A stretch of DNA of 64,000 bases, taken from the NCBI RefSeq assembly GCF_039542385.1, contig NZ_BAABIA010000003.1:372001-436000 (forward strand), in the 5' to 3' direction. The stretch comes from Prosthecobacter algae. GTDB taxonomy: Bacteria > Verrucomicrobiota > Verrucomicrobiia > Verrucomicrobiales > Verrucomicrobiaceae. The notes beneath the pieces are model-generated. The model did not search any database. It worked only from the letters and a program-made list of their open reading frames with translations, and was not told the DNA's origin. Within the stretch, counting starts at the first letter, position 1, and the number at the start of each line of letters is the position of its first letter. Below are positions 8,287 through 18,355 of the stretch, piece by piece. The position numbers and the translations under genes are program-made.

Positions 8287-9561
8287 ATGACCTTTGTTGC
8301 CAAGCTCCAGGCCTTCTTTACGACTCGCACCGTTGTAGCCTTCTTGTTAGCCTGGATTGCCTATCATTTCGTCAATTCGGGAATCCGGCAGAATGTTCCA
8401 GCCAAAATGGTTGTGGCGGGCATACTTTTCGTGGTGGCCCTGGGCCTGCTTTTACGAACTCGGTGGGGCCTTTATGCAGCGCTTGTGGCGATATTGGGTT
8501 TGGCCCTGAATTCAGCCTCCAAGCTTGATCCAAACAACTTGGATCTCTGGGGCCTTTTTCGCATTTTCGCCATTGGCTGGTCAGGATGGTATCTCTGGAA
8601 GCAACCGGACGAACGCTGGTTCGGAGGTTCAGACATTGCGATTTCGAAGGCTGACGAGGACGATGAAAAACCCATCATCTCTCTGGTGCAGTTGCGCAGC
8701 AGCCTCCGTTTCCTGGAGGCCGAGGTCCTCGCCCATGCGCTCTCCGACGCCTGGGACCTGAAAATTGTCGCAGGCGATGATCCCCCTGATGATGCCGATG
8801 GTTTTGTCGGTGGGCATAGCCCTCATTTCATCGTGATGGTCACCCGCCCCCATATGGCCCTGTTCACCGTTCACAACATTGAAGCTCCATACTTTGATGA
8901 AGTGGAGGACGTCGCCACCAAGGTGAACAATCTGCGCTTCGCCGACGTGATCCAGTCCCATACCGCCTGGCTCGCCGTGGACTTCATGAGCAGTAGCAAT
9001 GACAAGCTTCCCGTTGAAGTCGCTTACCAAATGATTGGCAAGGCCATTGCGGCTCTCGCCGATGACGACACCATCGGCATCTTCGCGACGGAGCATGGCT
9101 ACTTCAATCTATGGTCACCCGAATTGGAGACATCCCTCATGGGTCCCGATCCACTCGCCATCTTTCTCAAAGAAGTCAAAGCCCCCGTGATTGGCGTCCC
9201 CAATGGCGATTCGATTGAGCAGGCCATCGCTGAAGCCCGACGCCGATGGCCAGAGTTTGCCACCGCTTTCCAAACCCGGCAGCCCGGAGACACCCGTTTC
9301 ATCGTCAAGGCCCCCTTCACCAGTGAAGACGGCGATACCGAACACATGTGGCTTGAGGTCTTCGGTCTGGAGCCCGAATACGTCCACGGTCACCTGATCA
9401 ACGATCCCTTCCATAACAAAAAGTTAAAACAGGGCTCCCAGGTCGAAGTCGCCGTCGCCGAAATTTCAGACTGGCTTTACCCCGACGCTCAGGACAATCC
9501 CAAAGGCAATTTTACAGCCCGTGTCGTGAATGCAGCCTCCAACCCCAAACGCAAAGATTAA
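8287..9561 (+). CDS. Membrane-anchored DUF2314 protein
   Basis: 424 residues. The N terminus has three to four hydrophobic segments (roughly residues 13-31, 40-58, 60-78 and 92-105), so the protein sits in the inner membrane with a cytoplasmic C-terminal part. The middle region (HFIVMVTRPHMALFTVHN and similar) is not assigned. The last 100 residues fit DUF2314: FIVKAPF, then EHMWLEV, then the INDP turn, then ISDWLYPD, the ISDW-Y signature of the family. It follows the related gene at 7498 on the same strand, but a terminator separates them. The function is unknown. Confidence 0.8.
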   Translation: MTFVAKLQAFFTTRTVVAFLLAWIAYHFVNSGIRQNVPAKMVVAGILFVVALGLLLRTRWGLYAALVAILGLALNSASKLDPNNLDLWGLFRIFAIGWSGWYLWKQPDERWFGGSDIAISKADEDDEKPIISLVQLRSSLRFLEAEVLAHALSDAWDLKIVAGDDPPDDADGFVGGHSPHFIVMVTRPHMALFTVHNIEAPYFDEVEDVATKVNNLRFADVIQSHTAWLAVDFMSSSNDKLPVEVAYQMIGKAIAALADDDTIGIFATEHGYFNLWSPELETSLMGPDPLAIFLKEVKAPVIGVPNGDSIEQAIAEARRRWPEFATAFQTRQPGDTRFIVKAPFTSEDGDTEHMWLEVFGLEPEYVHGHLINDPFHNKKLKQGSQVEVAVAEISDWLYPDAQDNPKGNFTARVVNAASNPKRKD

Positions 9562-9566
9562 ATCCA

Positions 9567-9602
9567 CAAAAAAGGCGCGCAGGACTCATCATCCTGCACG
9601 CC
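9567..9602 (-). terminator. Terminator of asd, possibly shared by the convergent gene
   Basis: A strong stem GGCGCGCAGGA/TCCTGCACGCC (9574-9584 with 9592-9602, one mismatch) has a T-run on the minus strand (9567-9573). It lies between two convergent genes and ends leftward transcription of asd. Confidence 0.8.
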
Positions 9603-9621
9603 TCTACCGTTAAAATTCACC

Positions 9622-10647
9622 CTAAACCAGACACTCCGCGATCTGAACCGCATTGAGCGCCGCTCCTTTCAGGAGCTGATCACCCACGACCCAGAAGGCC
9701 AGGCCATTGTCCAGAGCACAGTCCACACGCAGACGACCCACGGCGCAGTTGTCACGGCCAGCGATGTCCAGAGCCAAGGGATACTGTTTGTTAGCCGGAT
9801 CATCCAGCACATCCAGACCTGGGGCCTTGGAGAGCACGTCACGCGCAGCCTCCACGCTCACCGGCTTCTCAAACTCCGCGCTAATGGCGATGCTGTGCGC
9901 GCGAAAGACCGGGATGCGCACGCAAGTGACAGACGCACGGAAATCCGGGTGGTGCATGATCTTGCGCCCCTCGTTTTCCATCTTCATCTCTTCCTTCGTG
10001 TAGCCGCTGTCCAGGAACGAATCCACATGCGGGATCGCATTGAAGGCGATCTGATGCGGATACACATGCGGCTTGGAGTCCAGCTTCGCAGCATCCCACG
10101 CACGGTTTTCAGCCGCCCATTCGCGGGACTGGTTCGCCAGTTCCTCGATCGCCTGCGCGCCCGTGCCGGATACGGCCTGGTAGCTGGAGGCAAAGATGCG
10201 CTTCACGCCAAAGGCCTGGTGCAGAGGATACAGCGCCATCAGCGAAATCGCCGTCGTGCAGTTCGGATTCGCAATGATGCCCTGGTGATTCTTCGCATCC
10301 GCCGCATTGATCTCAGGCACCACCAGAGGCACCGTCGGGTCCTGGCGGAAGAAGGAGGAATTGTCCACCACCACCGCCCCGGCCTTCACCGCATGCGGGG
10401 CAAAGTCACGGGAAATGCCACCACCCGCGCTGAACAGCGCGATGTCCACACCCGCAAAGCTCTCCGGGGTCAGCTCCTTGATGGTCACGTCTTCACCTTT
10501 GAATTTCATCGTCTTGCCCGCGCTGCGTGCGCTGGCGAGAAGGGTGAGTTGGCCGACGGGGAAATTCCGCTGTTCCAGACAGCGCAGCATTTCCACCCCC
10601 ACCGCTCCGGTGGCGCCGACGACTGCGACGTGCTTGAGGTTGCTCAT
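9622..10647 (-). CDS. asd: Aspartate-semialdehyde dehydrogenase
   Basis: 341 residues. It makes L-aspartate semialdehyde from aspartyl phosphate with NADPH, the branch point to Lys, diaminopimelate, Met and Thr. The N terminus shows the dinucleotide-binding loop GATGAVG. The catalytic Cys lies in IANPNCTT, followed by SSYQAVSGTGAQA, which is diagnostic of the family. It lacks the insertions of the fungal/archaeal type. It stands alone and is divergent from acs across a 270-bp spacer. Its codons favour G at the third position (GTG, CTG, GCG), unlike the rightward genes around it, which favour C. Confidence 0.96.
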   Translation of the reverse strand: MSNLKHVAVVGATGAVGVEMLRCLEQRNFPVGQLTLLASARSAGKTMKFKGEDVTIKELTPESFAGVDIALFSAGGGISRDFAPHAVKAGAVVVDNSSFFRQDPTVPLVVPEINAADAKNHQGIIANPNCTTAISLMALYPLHQAFGVKRIFASSYQAVSGTGAQAIEELANQSREWAAENRAWDAAKLDSKPHVYPHQIAFNAIPHVDSFLDSGYTKEEMKMENEGRKIMHHPDFRASVTCVRIPVFRAHSIAISAEFEKPVSVEAARDVLSKAPGLDVLDDPANKQYPLALDIAGRDNCAVGRLRVDCALDNGLAFWVVGDQLLKGAALNAVQIAECLV

Positions 10648-10917
10648 GGTTGTTGTGTTCTTGGTTTGGGAAAAAGGGCAGTCAGGTTAGGCCCGGATTC
10701 GGGATTCGCAAGAGAGCGCTTCAAATCCCTCACGAATACTGGAATCACCCGATTTCATCCTTTCCTGTCCCGCCACCCACCCTCCACCCCTACTGCCAGG
10801 CCCTAAAACTCCCGTTTTTCCTGAGTCGGATTCCACCAATCCAGTATTGCCAGCATAGGTTAGCTGCATGTAGCCTGGACTTTCCTGCGTTTAATTCGTC
10901 CGTTTCAACCCCACCCC
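10648..10917. promoter_or_regulatory. Divergent asd/acs spacer
   Basis: A 270-bp spacer that must carry both promoters. I see no convincing -35/-10 pair, operator or riboswitch fold. Both start codons are preceded by non-Shine-Dalgarno leaders (ACAACAACC before asd, CAACCCCACCCC before acs). Confidence 0.4.
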
Positions 10918-12924
10918 ATGAGCAAGAAGAAAGCTGCCAAGCCCGCCCCCAAGAAAGCCGCTGCCAAGAAGTCTGCCGGTAAATCCCAGACCATCATGAC
11001 GGAAAACCGCGTCTTTAAACCCAGCGCAGAATTTTCCAAAAAAGCCCGCGTCGGCAGCATGGCGGAATACCGCCGCATGTATGAGGAGTCCATCAAGCAC
11101 CCGGACAAATTCTTCGGCCGCGAGGCCAAGGAACTCCAGTGGCAAAAGCCCTACACCAAGGTCATGGAGTGGAAATGCCCGAACGCCAAATGGTTCGTCG
11201 GCGGCAAACTCAACGTCAGCGAAAACTGCCTCGACCGCCACCTGGTGGGGCCTAACAAAACAAAAGCCGCCCTCATCTGGGAAGGCGAACCCGGCGAAAA
11301 ACGCGTCCTCACCTACCAGCAGCTTCACCGCGAAGTCTGCCGCTTTGCCAATGTGCTCAAGCGCAACAAAGTGAAAAAGGGCGACCGCGTCATGATCTAC
11401 CTGCCGATGATCCCGGAGGCCGCCATCGCCATGCTGGCGTGTACCCGCATCGGTGCCATACACAGCGTCGTCTTCGGCGGCTTCAGCGCAGAAAGCATCA
11501 AGGACCGCGTCCTCGATTGCGGAGCCAAAATCGTCATCACCTCCGATGGTGGCTACCGCCGTGGTGCCGTCGTCCCCCTCAAGAAAAATGTGGACGATGC
11601 CCTCAAAGGTGGCGACACCCCGGTGGAAACCGTCATCGTCTTCCGCCGCACCGGCCAGGACGTTCACATCGAGGAAGGCCGCGATGTCTGGTGGCACCGC
11701 GAACTGGAATACGTGGATGCTCACTGCCCCGCCGCCGTCCTCGATTCCGAGGCCCCTCTCTTCATCCTCTACACCAGCGGCAGCACGGGCAAACCCAAGG
11801 GCATCCTTCACAGCACCGCAGGCTACCTCCTGCACGCCCAGATGACCTGCAAATACGTCTTCGACCTGCGCGATGACGATGTGTACTGGTGCACCGCCGA
11901 TGTCGGCTGGGTCACCGGCCACAGCTACATGGTCTATGGCCCCCTCTCCCTCGGTGCCACCTCCCTCATGTACGAAGGCGCACCGAACTGGCCGGAAAAC
12001 GACCGCTTCTGGAAGATCATCGAAGAATACGCCGTCACCGTCTTCTACACCGCCCCCACCGCCATCCGCGCCTTCATGAAATGGGGCGATGAGTGGCTCA
12101 AAAAGCACGATCTCTCCAGCCTCCGCCTCCTCGGCACCGTGGGTGAGCCGATCAACCCCGAAGCCTGGATGTGGTACCACACCCAGGTTGGTAGCAGCAA
12201 ATGCCCCATCGTGGACACCTGGTGGCAGACCGAAACCGGCGGCCACATGATCACCCCCATCCCCGGCGCCACCCCCACCAAGCCCGGCACCGCCACCCTC
12301 CCCTTCTTCGGCGTGGATGTCGCCATCGTCGATGACCTCGGCAAAGAAGTCGGCAAGGATGAACAGGGCAAGCTCGTCATCCGCAAACCTTGGCCCTCCA
12401 TGCTTCGCGGCATTTGGGGCGATAAGAAACGCTACCACGAAACCTACTGGAGTGAATTCGAAGGCTGGTACTTCGCAGGCGACGGCGCACGCCGTGACAA
12501 AGACGGCTACATCTGGATCATCGGCCGCATTGACGATGTCCTCAATGTCGCAGGCCACCGCCTCGGCACCGCCGAAGTCGAAAGCGCCCTCGTCTCCCAC
12601 CCCTCCGTGGCCGAGGCCGCCGTCGTTGGCCGTCCGGATGAAATGAAGGGCCAAGGCGTCGTCTGTTTCGTCACCGTCAAGGAAGGCATCACTACAGGCC
12701 GCGACCTCGCAGACGAGCTTAAAAAGCACGTCCGCAAAGTCATCGGCCCCGTCGCCACCCCGGATGAAGTCCGCTTCGCCGCCGCCCTGCCCAAGACCCG
12801 CTCCGGCAAGATCATGCGTCGCCTGCTCAAACAAATCGCCGCAGGCGAAGTCATCAAAGGCGACACCACCACCCTGGAGGACCTCAGCGTCATCGCCCAG
12901 CTCGCCGCCAGCGGAGAGGATTAA
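10918..12924 (+). CDS. acs: Acetyl-CoA synthetase (AMP-forming) with Lys/Ala-rich N-terminal tail
   Basis: 668 residues. It activates acetate to acetyl-CoA through acetyl-AMP. The P-loop-like motif [11 protein letters not shown], the WWQTETGG adenylate motif and the C-terminal [11 protein letters not shown], whose Lys is the usual acetylation-controlled residue, are all present. The first ~25 residues ([20 protein letters not shown]) are an unusual basic, low-complexity extension resembling the tail of the histone-like protein at 3854. The canonical enzyme begins near the ENRVFKPS segment, so translation could instead start at the Met about residue 27. The gene is monocistronic with a strong terminator at 12954. 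Confidence 0.95.
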   Translation: MSKKKAAKPAPKKAAAKKSAGKSQTIMTENRVFKPSAEFSKKARVGSMAEYRRMYEESIKHPDKFFGREAKELQWQKPYTKVMEWKCPNAKWFVGGKLNVSENCLDRHLVGPNKTKAALIWEGEPGEKRVLTYQQLHREVCRFANVLKRNKVKKGDRVMIYLPMIPEAAIAMLACTRIGAIHSVVFGGFSAESIKDRVLDCGAKIVITSDGGYRRGAVVPLKKNVDDALKGGDTPVETVIVFRRTGQDVHIEEGRDVWWHRELEYVDAHCPAAVLDSEAPLFILYTSGSTGKPKGILHSTAGYLLHAQMTCKYVFDLRDDDVYWCTADVGWVTGHSYMVYGPLSLGATSLMYEGAPNWPENDRFWKIIEEYAVTVFYTAPTAIRAFMKWGDEWLKKHDLSSLRLLGTVGEPINPEAWMWYHTQVGSSKCPIVDTWWQTETGGHMITPIPGATPTKPGTATLPFFGVDVAIVDDLGKEVGKDEQGKLVIRKPWPSMLRGIWGDKKRYHETYWSEFEGWYFAGDGARRDKDGYIWIIGRIDDVLNVAGHRLGTAEVESALVSHPSVAEAAVVGRPDEMKGQGVVCFVTVKEGITTGRDLADELKKHVRKVIGPVATPDEVRFAAALPKTRSGKIMRRLLKQIAAGEVIKGDTTTLEDLSVIAQLAASGED

Positions 12925-12953
12925 TTTCCCCTTCCACACTTCCGGTTAAACCA

Positions 12954-12983
12954 GACCCACGCAGGCAACTGCGTGGGTCTTTT
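12954..12983 (+). terminator. Terminator after acs
   Basis: A perfect 11-bp stem GACCCACGCAG/CTGCGTGGGTC with a GCAA tetraloop is followed by TTTT. This is a textbook intrinsic terminator 30 bp past the stop codon. Confidence 0.92.
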
Positions 12984-12986
12984 CAT

Positions 12987-13262
12987 GCCCCCCGAGAGGT
13001 GCGTACCCCTTGCCCCCCGGAAGGAAGCTTGACCACTCCTGTCCGCATCCGAAACGCACTGGACGGACAGCGTCCCACTTCCTTCATCCCAGCTCATCCC
13101 CGAGCTTCCCAGCCCCTCAAGGAGCGGGACTTGCCAAGTCCCGGCCTCTGGACCTCCACCAATCCTCACGCCCTCGTTTGCCCCCGCTCCCCACCCTCCG
13201 CCAAGCGTCCTGTCTTCGCCAGTCCTCTAACACTCTCGAAAAGCTCTCCTACCCCCGTCCGC
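12987..13262 (+). repeat. Modular hairpin repeat B, copy 2
   Basis: Shares long near-identical blocks with 15799-16050: GCGTCCCACTTCCTTCATCC, CGAGCTTCCCAGCCCC and CTCACGCCCTCGTTTGCCCC. It contains the perfect hairpin CGGGACTTG-C-CAAGTCCCG at 13125-13143. The second module (around 13203-13245) is decayed here. The remaining spacer to 13521 is A/C-rich with no supported gene. Confidence 0.75.
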
Positions 13263-13521
13263 CCTCATCATAATTCAGCACCACCAAAAACACAGCACAC
13301 CCCCACAAGCCTAACCAAAAGCATCTCACCAAACATCTTTTTACCAGCCTTTTCCCCTCCCCATCCACACCCCACACTTTCCACTTTGACAAAAACCCCA
13401 CCCTGCCTTTTAGACTGAAAAATTGTCCTATGGGAAAAGCGCAACCCCGACAGACAAGGCGGTCCGCAGGCAGGCGAGTAGGAAGCTTGGCTGCCGCACC
13501 GGCAATCCCCTTCGAGAAAAA

Positions 13522-14406
13522 ATGATGAGCCTGATTCTGCCTCACCTCCCGCCCTTCCTTCACCTCCGCTCCTGGTGGCAGCTCGCCAGCCTCATCCTGC
13601 TCACGGCCTCCGCACAGCTTCACGCGCAGTCCCAGGCCTATGCCAAAGGCATCGTCATCTACATTGCACCTGGCGATACCCTCCAGGATGCCCGTGCCAG
13701 CCTCTACCGCAGCTACACCCACGCCCAGCCCACCTCCTCATTTGATATCGGGTCCGGCACCCCCCTCGTCATTGAAAACAGCGTCGTGCTTGAGATGCTG
13801 GATCTCGGCCCCCACCTCCTCGGCAACATCGCCACGCCTGCGGACCGGCAGGGAATGGCCAGCTTCATCTCCAGCCTCCAGGCCCTCATTCAAAAATACC
13901 CCAAGACCAGCCCCGTCTGCACCAGCGTCGTCAAAGTCATCCAGAGTAACCTTGACCGCTATGACAAGGGAGAAGTCCGCCTTGATGGACAGTGGGAGTC
14001 CCGGGAAACCTACCAAAAACACGTCGCCGCCAGCCAGCAGGCCTATCTGGAGGAAATGGCCTTGGCAATCATGCAACGCCAAAAAGCCCAGGACATGCAG
14101 GCCCACCTCAGCGGCACCTACAGGCCCCAGGTCGCCAGCGTCATGCAAAAGGATTATGAGAGCTACATGGGGTATGTCACCCACTTCCTGGAGCGCCAGC
14201 AGGGTGCCGAAATCGGCCTCGGCCCCATAGATCCCGGCCTCTACGAAAGGTCCAGACTCATCCCCCCGCCCTCCGGCACCCATGAGGCTGGCATTTACTC
14301 CAGCGGCACAGAAAATGGCCCCGCCATCATCTGGGTCATCAGAGACAAAACCATCATCTCCATGATGGTCGGTTTCACCCTCCTCACCGATCCAGAGTCA
14401 TCCTAG
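13522..14406 (+). CDS. Secreted protein of unknown function, with open frame beyond its stop
   Basis: 294 residues from the ATG at 13522 (a second ATG follows directly). The N terminus has a signal-peptide-like segment, WWQLASLILLTASAQLHA, with cleavage expected after AHA-type residues near position 32, so the mature protein is exported. The rest is alpha-helical and polar, without a recognised domain. The frame opens upstream at 13423, but that extension is basic and lies before the signal peptide, so it is rejected. The gene ends with TAG at 14404-14406, yet the same frame continues without a stop for 78 codons to a second TAG at 14641. This could be one broken gene or two adjacent pieces. 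Confidence 0.7.
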   Translation: MMSLILPHLPPFLHLRSWWQLASLILLTASAQLHAQSQAYAKGIVIYIAPGDTLQDARASLYRSYTHAQPTSSFDIGSGTPLVIENSVVLEMLDLGPHLLGNIATPADRQGMASFISSLQALIQKYPKTSPVCTSVVKVIQSNLDRYDKGEVRLDGQWESRETYQKHVAASQQAYLEEMALAIMQRQKAQDMQAHLSGTYRPQVASVMQKDYESYMGYVTHFLERQQGAEIGLGPIDPGLYERSRLIPPPSGTHEAGIYSSGTENGPAIIWVIRDKTIISMMVGFTLLTDPESS

Positions 14407-14643
14407 ATCCTCAATCAGCAGGAACTCACCCAAGCCCAAACTTTCCTCGACCGCATTGAGCCCGGCCTCCTCGAATGCCTGCCCACCATGCTCGCCGCCA
14501 ACAAGATCCAGCGCGTGCTCCGCAAAACCGAGACCATCAAGTCCGTGACCTCCGACAAGGTCGAGCTCGACGTCGCCGTCCACAGCCCCCAGGTCCTCGC
14601 CAATGGCGAGACCCTTCAGCACGTCATCTTTTACCTCTTCTAG
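14407..14643 (+). pseudogene. In-frame continuation after the amber codon
   Basis: The segment is in the same frame as the secreted protein ending at 14406 and encodes 78 residues with coding-like composition (QQELTQAQTFLDRIEPGLL near its start, HVIFYLF at its end). It has no ATG near its start; the first is at 14491. The simplest reading is that a once longer protein of about 373 residues was cut by a TAA/CAG-to-TAG change. A separate small gene starting at 14491, or stop-codon read-through, remains possible. Confidence 0.5.
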
Positions 14644-14655
14644 CATCCGCACCCT

Positions 14656-15660
14656 ATGAAAACCCTCTCCCTTGGTTGCCGTCTGGGCATCGTCTTCCTG
14701 GTGCTCCTCCTCAGCCTCAGTGCCCCAGCTCAGGAAAAAGCCACCGCCCCGGCGCATCCCCAGGCAGAGTGGTATCTCGTCGGTCGCGAACTCGCCCTGG
14801 AAACCCGCCCCGTTTACAAAACTTTTCAGATCAGCCCAGAGGCTCAGCTTCCACTACTCTCCCAGTTGCTCGCCTCCCTCAGCGTCGAGGTCACCGCCCT
14901 CAAGACGGAGGACTACAAACTGCTAAAACAAGGCTGGACCGATGCCCTCCAGGGCCTGCCCCCAGCCTATTCCATGCCCGCAGATCAGCAGCTCAGCAAA
15001 GTGGTCGCCCCACTCCGCGGCTTCCACACCTTCAGCACCGTCGTCGGCAGCTCCGGTTCCCTGACCCCAGACGACATCGAAAAACTCCAACATGCCGTCG
15101 TCCGTATCAAGATCCCTTCAAAGGGCCATGGCACCGGCTTCTTTGTCTCACCAGACCACATCCTCACCAACAAGCATGTCACCGATGGCCATGACATCGT
15201 CGAGGTCAGCAATGACTTCTCATCCCAGGTTCTCAAGGGCACCGTCATCGCCGTTTCCAAAAAATCCGATCTCTCCCTCATCAAAGTCGAAAATGCCGAT
15301 CGGCTCTCCCGCAGCGTCATGGAGATTGGAGACTCCCGTGAGGTCCGCACAGGCGAAGAAATTACCCTTTTCGGTTATCCCCTTCTCGACTATCTCACCA
15401 TCACCACCACGTTCGGCCGCATCTCCGCCAAACGAAACGACCAAGAATACGGTGAAGTATTTCAGCTCTCTGGGGCCGAGGCCAACCCAGGCAACAGCGG
15501 CGGGCCCTTGGTCAACAACAAAGGCCAGGTCATCGGCATCCTCACCTTCGGTTACGACCACCTCTCCAATTCCAAAGGATTCACCTTCTGCATCACAGCA
15601 ACTCAGGCCATCCACATTCTCCGCCCCCACTGCCCTGAAGCCCTCGTCAACCTGCAATAG
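14656..15660 (+). CDS. Secreted trypsin-like serine protease (S1C/DegP-like catalytic domain)
   Basis: 334 residues. A signal peptide (CRLGIVFLVLLLSLSAPAQ) directs export. The C-terminal half (about residues 145-330) is a chymotrypsin-fold protease: GTGFFVSPDHILTNKHV holds the catalytic His, SDLSLIKV the Asp, and GNSGGPLVN the Ser. No PDZ domain follows, unlike DegP/HtrA. The first 120 mature residues form an unassigned helical domain that may regulate or target it. It starts 12 bp after the end of the interrupted upstream frame, so the two may be one operon. The ATG is preceded by CATCCGCACCCT. Confidence 0.9.
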   Translation: MKTLSLGCRLGIVFLVLLLSLSAPAQEKATAPAHPQAEWYLVGRELALETRPVYKTFQISPEAQLPLLSQLLASLSVEVTALKTEDYKLLKQGWTDALQGLPPAYSMPADQQLSKVVAPLRGFHTFSTVVGSSGSLTPDDIEKLQHAVVRIKIPSKGHGTGFFVSPDHILTNKHVTDGHDIVEVSNDFSSQVLKGTVIAVSKKSDLSLIKVENADRLSRSVMEIGDSREVRTGEEITLFGYPLLDYLTITTTFGRISAKRNDQEYGEVFQLSGAEANPGNSGGPLVNNKGQVIGILTFGYDHLSNSKGFTFCITATQAIHILRPHCPEALVNLQ

Positions 15661-15798
15661 CCTTCAGGGAGAGCACCGTCACTCCCTCGGCCAAGACAGC
15701 CCCCAGGCCCTCATCCTGCCACCCGCACACCTCTCCCCGAGAAAAAGGCTAGGCATTCGCCTCAAAGCCACGCAGATCCCTACAGGAGCCTGAACATT
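15661..15798. other. Spacer after the protease gene
   Basis: C-rich non-coding sequence leading into repeat B copy 3. No hairpin with a T-run is evident. Short open frames here are not supported by codon use or homology. Confidence 0.4.
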
Positions 15799-16050
15799 CT
15801 CTTCACAGCTTCGCACCTGTCCGCATCCTAAAACCCATCGGACGCCCAGCGTCCCACTTCCTTCATCCCAGCTCATCCCCGAGCTTCCCAGCCCCCCCAA
15901 GGAGCGGGACTTGCCAAGTCCCGGCCTCTGCACCTCCGCACATCCTCACGCCCTCGTTTGCCCCAGCCACCCCCGCGAAGCGTCCTGGACTGCGCCAGTC
16001 CTCTGGCGCTTTCGAAATCTCACCCGCCCCCGTCCGCCATGGAGCGCGGG
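15799..16050 (+). repeat. Modular hairpin repeat B, copy 3
   Basis: The best-preserved copy, closely similar to 12987-13262. It contains the hairpin CGGGACTTG-C-CAAGTCCCG at 15905-15923 and the stem GCGCCAG/CTGGCGC at 15992-16009, followed by TTTCGAAATCTC. No gene is supported inside it. Confidence 0.8.
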
Positions 16051-16480
16051 CGTCCCGCCTGCCGTTTCCTGCGTCCTCGCGGGAAACCGTTCTCACATCC
16101 CGCAGCCCCCAAACCCACTCCCCAGGGAAACAGCCCCGCTCCCAACTATCCCAGCCCTCCTTCCCCTCCTTCCCCCATCCTGAAATCCTAAAATCCTGTC
16201 AATCCTGTCTAAAAAACCCCCTCCTACCCCACAGCCCGCACCCAACGCCTCGCTCCCCGTCCCCATCCCCCCAACTTTTTTCCCGACTTAGCCCAAACCA
16301 CCCCACTCCCCCCTTGCACACCTCCCACCACCCCCGAAATTACCCCCATCACAAACCTATCCGCACGCTTTTTAACACATCGATTAACATCCAAAAACAT
16401 CACATAAAACTCTCGCCACTCTCTCCTGCTCCATTTCTGCCTTCGACTTTCTGCTTCCCCATTTTCACCCCGCCCTCCCC
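16051..16480. other. C-rich spacer with AATCCTGTC repeat
   Basis: About 430 bp of strongly C-rich sequence. At 16177-16216 it carries three to four AATCCT(GTC) units followed by an A-run, as at 3691-3731. It presumably holds the promoter of the gene at 16481, but no clear boxes are visible. Confidence 0.5.
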
Positions 16481-17332
16481 ATGTCCGCTCTTTCCACGCC
16501 TCCTCTGACCCTGCGCGATCCCCGTCACGAAGCCTTCGCCTTCCACCTCGCCTCCGGTCACTCCGCCTCAGCCGCCTACCTGCTCGCCGGCTTCAGTCCC
16601 AACAACGCCCGCACCCGCGCCAAAGATCTCGCCACCGCGCCCAGCATCCGCGCCCGCACTGCCCACCTCAAAACCTGCCTCCCCCACATCACCGAGCTCA
16701 GAAACCACCACGCCCCCTCCCTCCTCCTCATGCCAGAGACCCAGGAGCAAATGCTCGCCTGGCTCTGGCAGGTCATCAGCGGGGCACGCACCGTCCTCCC
16801 CATCCAGCTTCGCGCCGCCACCCTCTTCTGCCGCCTGCGCGGCTGGCACCTCGCCAAAAATCTCCTCGCCCAGCCACAGCCCGAGGCAGCCCCCCTCAGC
16901 GACGAAGAGCGCCACATCCTCGCCACCTTCAGCCGCCACACCGCGGCCAACGACCTCGCCACCCGCCCCACCGCCTCCGAAAGCCTCGTCACCTACACCG
17001 CCGCCATGGCAGATCTCGCCCTCCTCAACAGCTCCATTCTTCAGCAATCGACCGAGAACGCCCCCGCAGCCGTCCAGTCAGCCACAACCCGCTCCAGGGA
17101 CTCCACTTCCCCAGATGGGGAGACCGCCCCTCAGCAACAACCTGTTAATCCTCAACTCTTTACCTCCATCCCTTCCCCAAATGGGGAAAAAGGACCTCCC
17201 CACACCACCCCCACCCCAGCCCCCATCCTCCGCCCCCGGTTCACCGCACTTCGCTCAAATTCCCCCTCGTCATCTACACCCCACCTCTTCCACCCCAGCC
17301 TTAGGCCACCCAAACACTTACGGACCCGATGA
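16481..17332 (+). CDS. Terminase-small-subunit-like helix-turn-helix protein
   Basis: 283 residues. The N-terminal ~55 residues (HEAFAFHLASG, SAAYLLAGFSP, ARTRAKDLATAPSI) follow the pattern of the DNA-recognition domain of phage small terminases: Ala-rich helix, AGF turn, then a helix that ends with P-I. The middle is helical. The last ~85 residues are Pro/Ser-rich, low-complexity and probably disordered. No large terminase, portal or capsid gene lies nearby, so packaging is unlikely. A domesticated DNA-binding protein or an isolated remnant fits better. It is followed 45 bp later by the sugar-nucleotide cluster. Confidence in the gene is good; in the function, low. Confidence 0.65.
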   Translation: MSALSTPPLTLRDPRHEAFAFHLASGHSASAAYLLAGFSPNNARTRAKDLATAPSIRARTAHLKTCLPHITELRNHHAPSLLLMPETQEQMLAWLWQVISGARTVLPIQLRAATLFCRLRGWHLAKNLLAQPQPEAAPLSDEERHILATFSRHTAANDLATRPTASESLVTYTAAMADLALLNSSILQQSTENAPAAVQSATTRSRDSTSPDGETAPQQQPVNPQLFTSIPSPNGEKGPPHTTPTPAPILRPRFTALRSNSPSSSTPHLFHPSLRPPKHLRTR

Positions 17333-17377
17333 GCCCCAAAGCTTGACGAGCCCCCTGCTCCCATCTAACCCAGCCAC

Positions 17378-18310
<933 letters not shown>

Positions 18311-18355
18311 TTGAGCGGCCTCTGAATCGGCATCCCTATTTCTGCTTTTCCCCTC

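Noticed and set aside
10891..12939. 682-codon leftward frame opposite acs
   Set aside because: Antisense shadow with low-complexity Gly/Asp/Val composition; acs is unambiguous.
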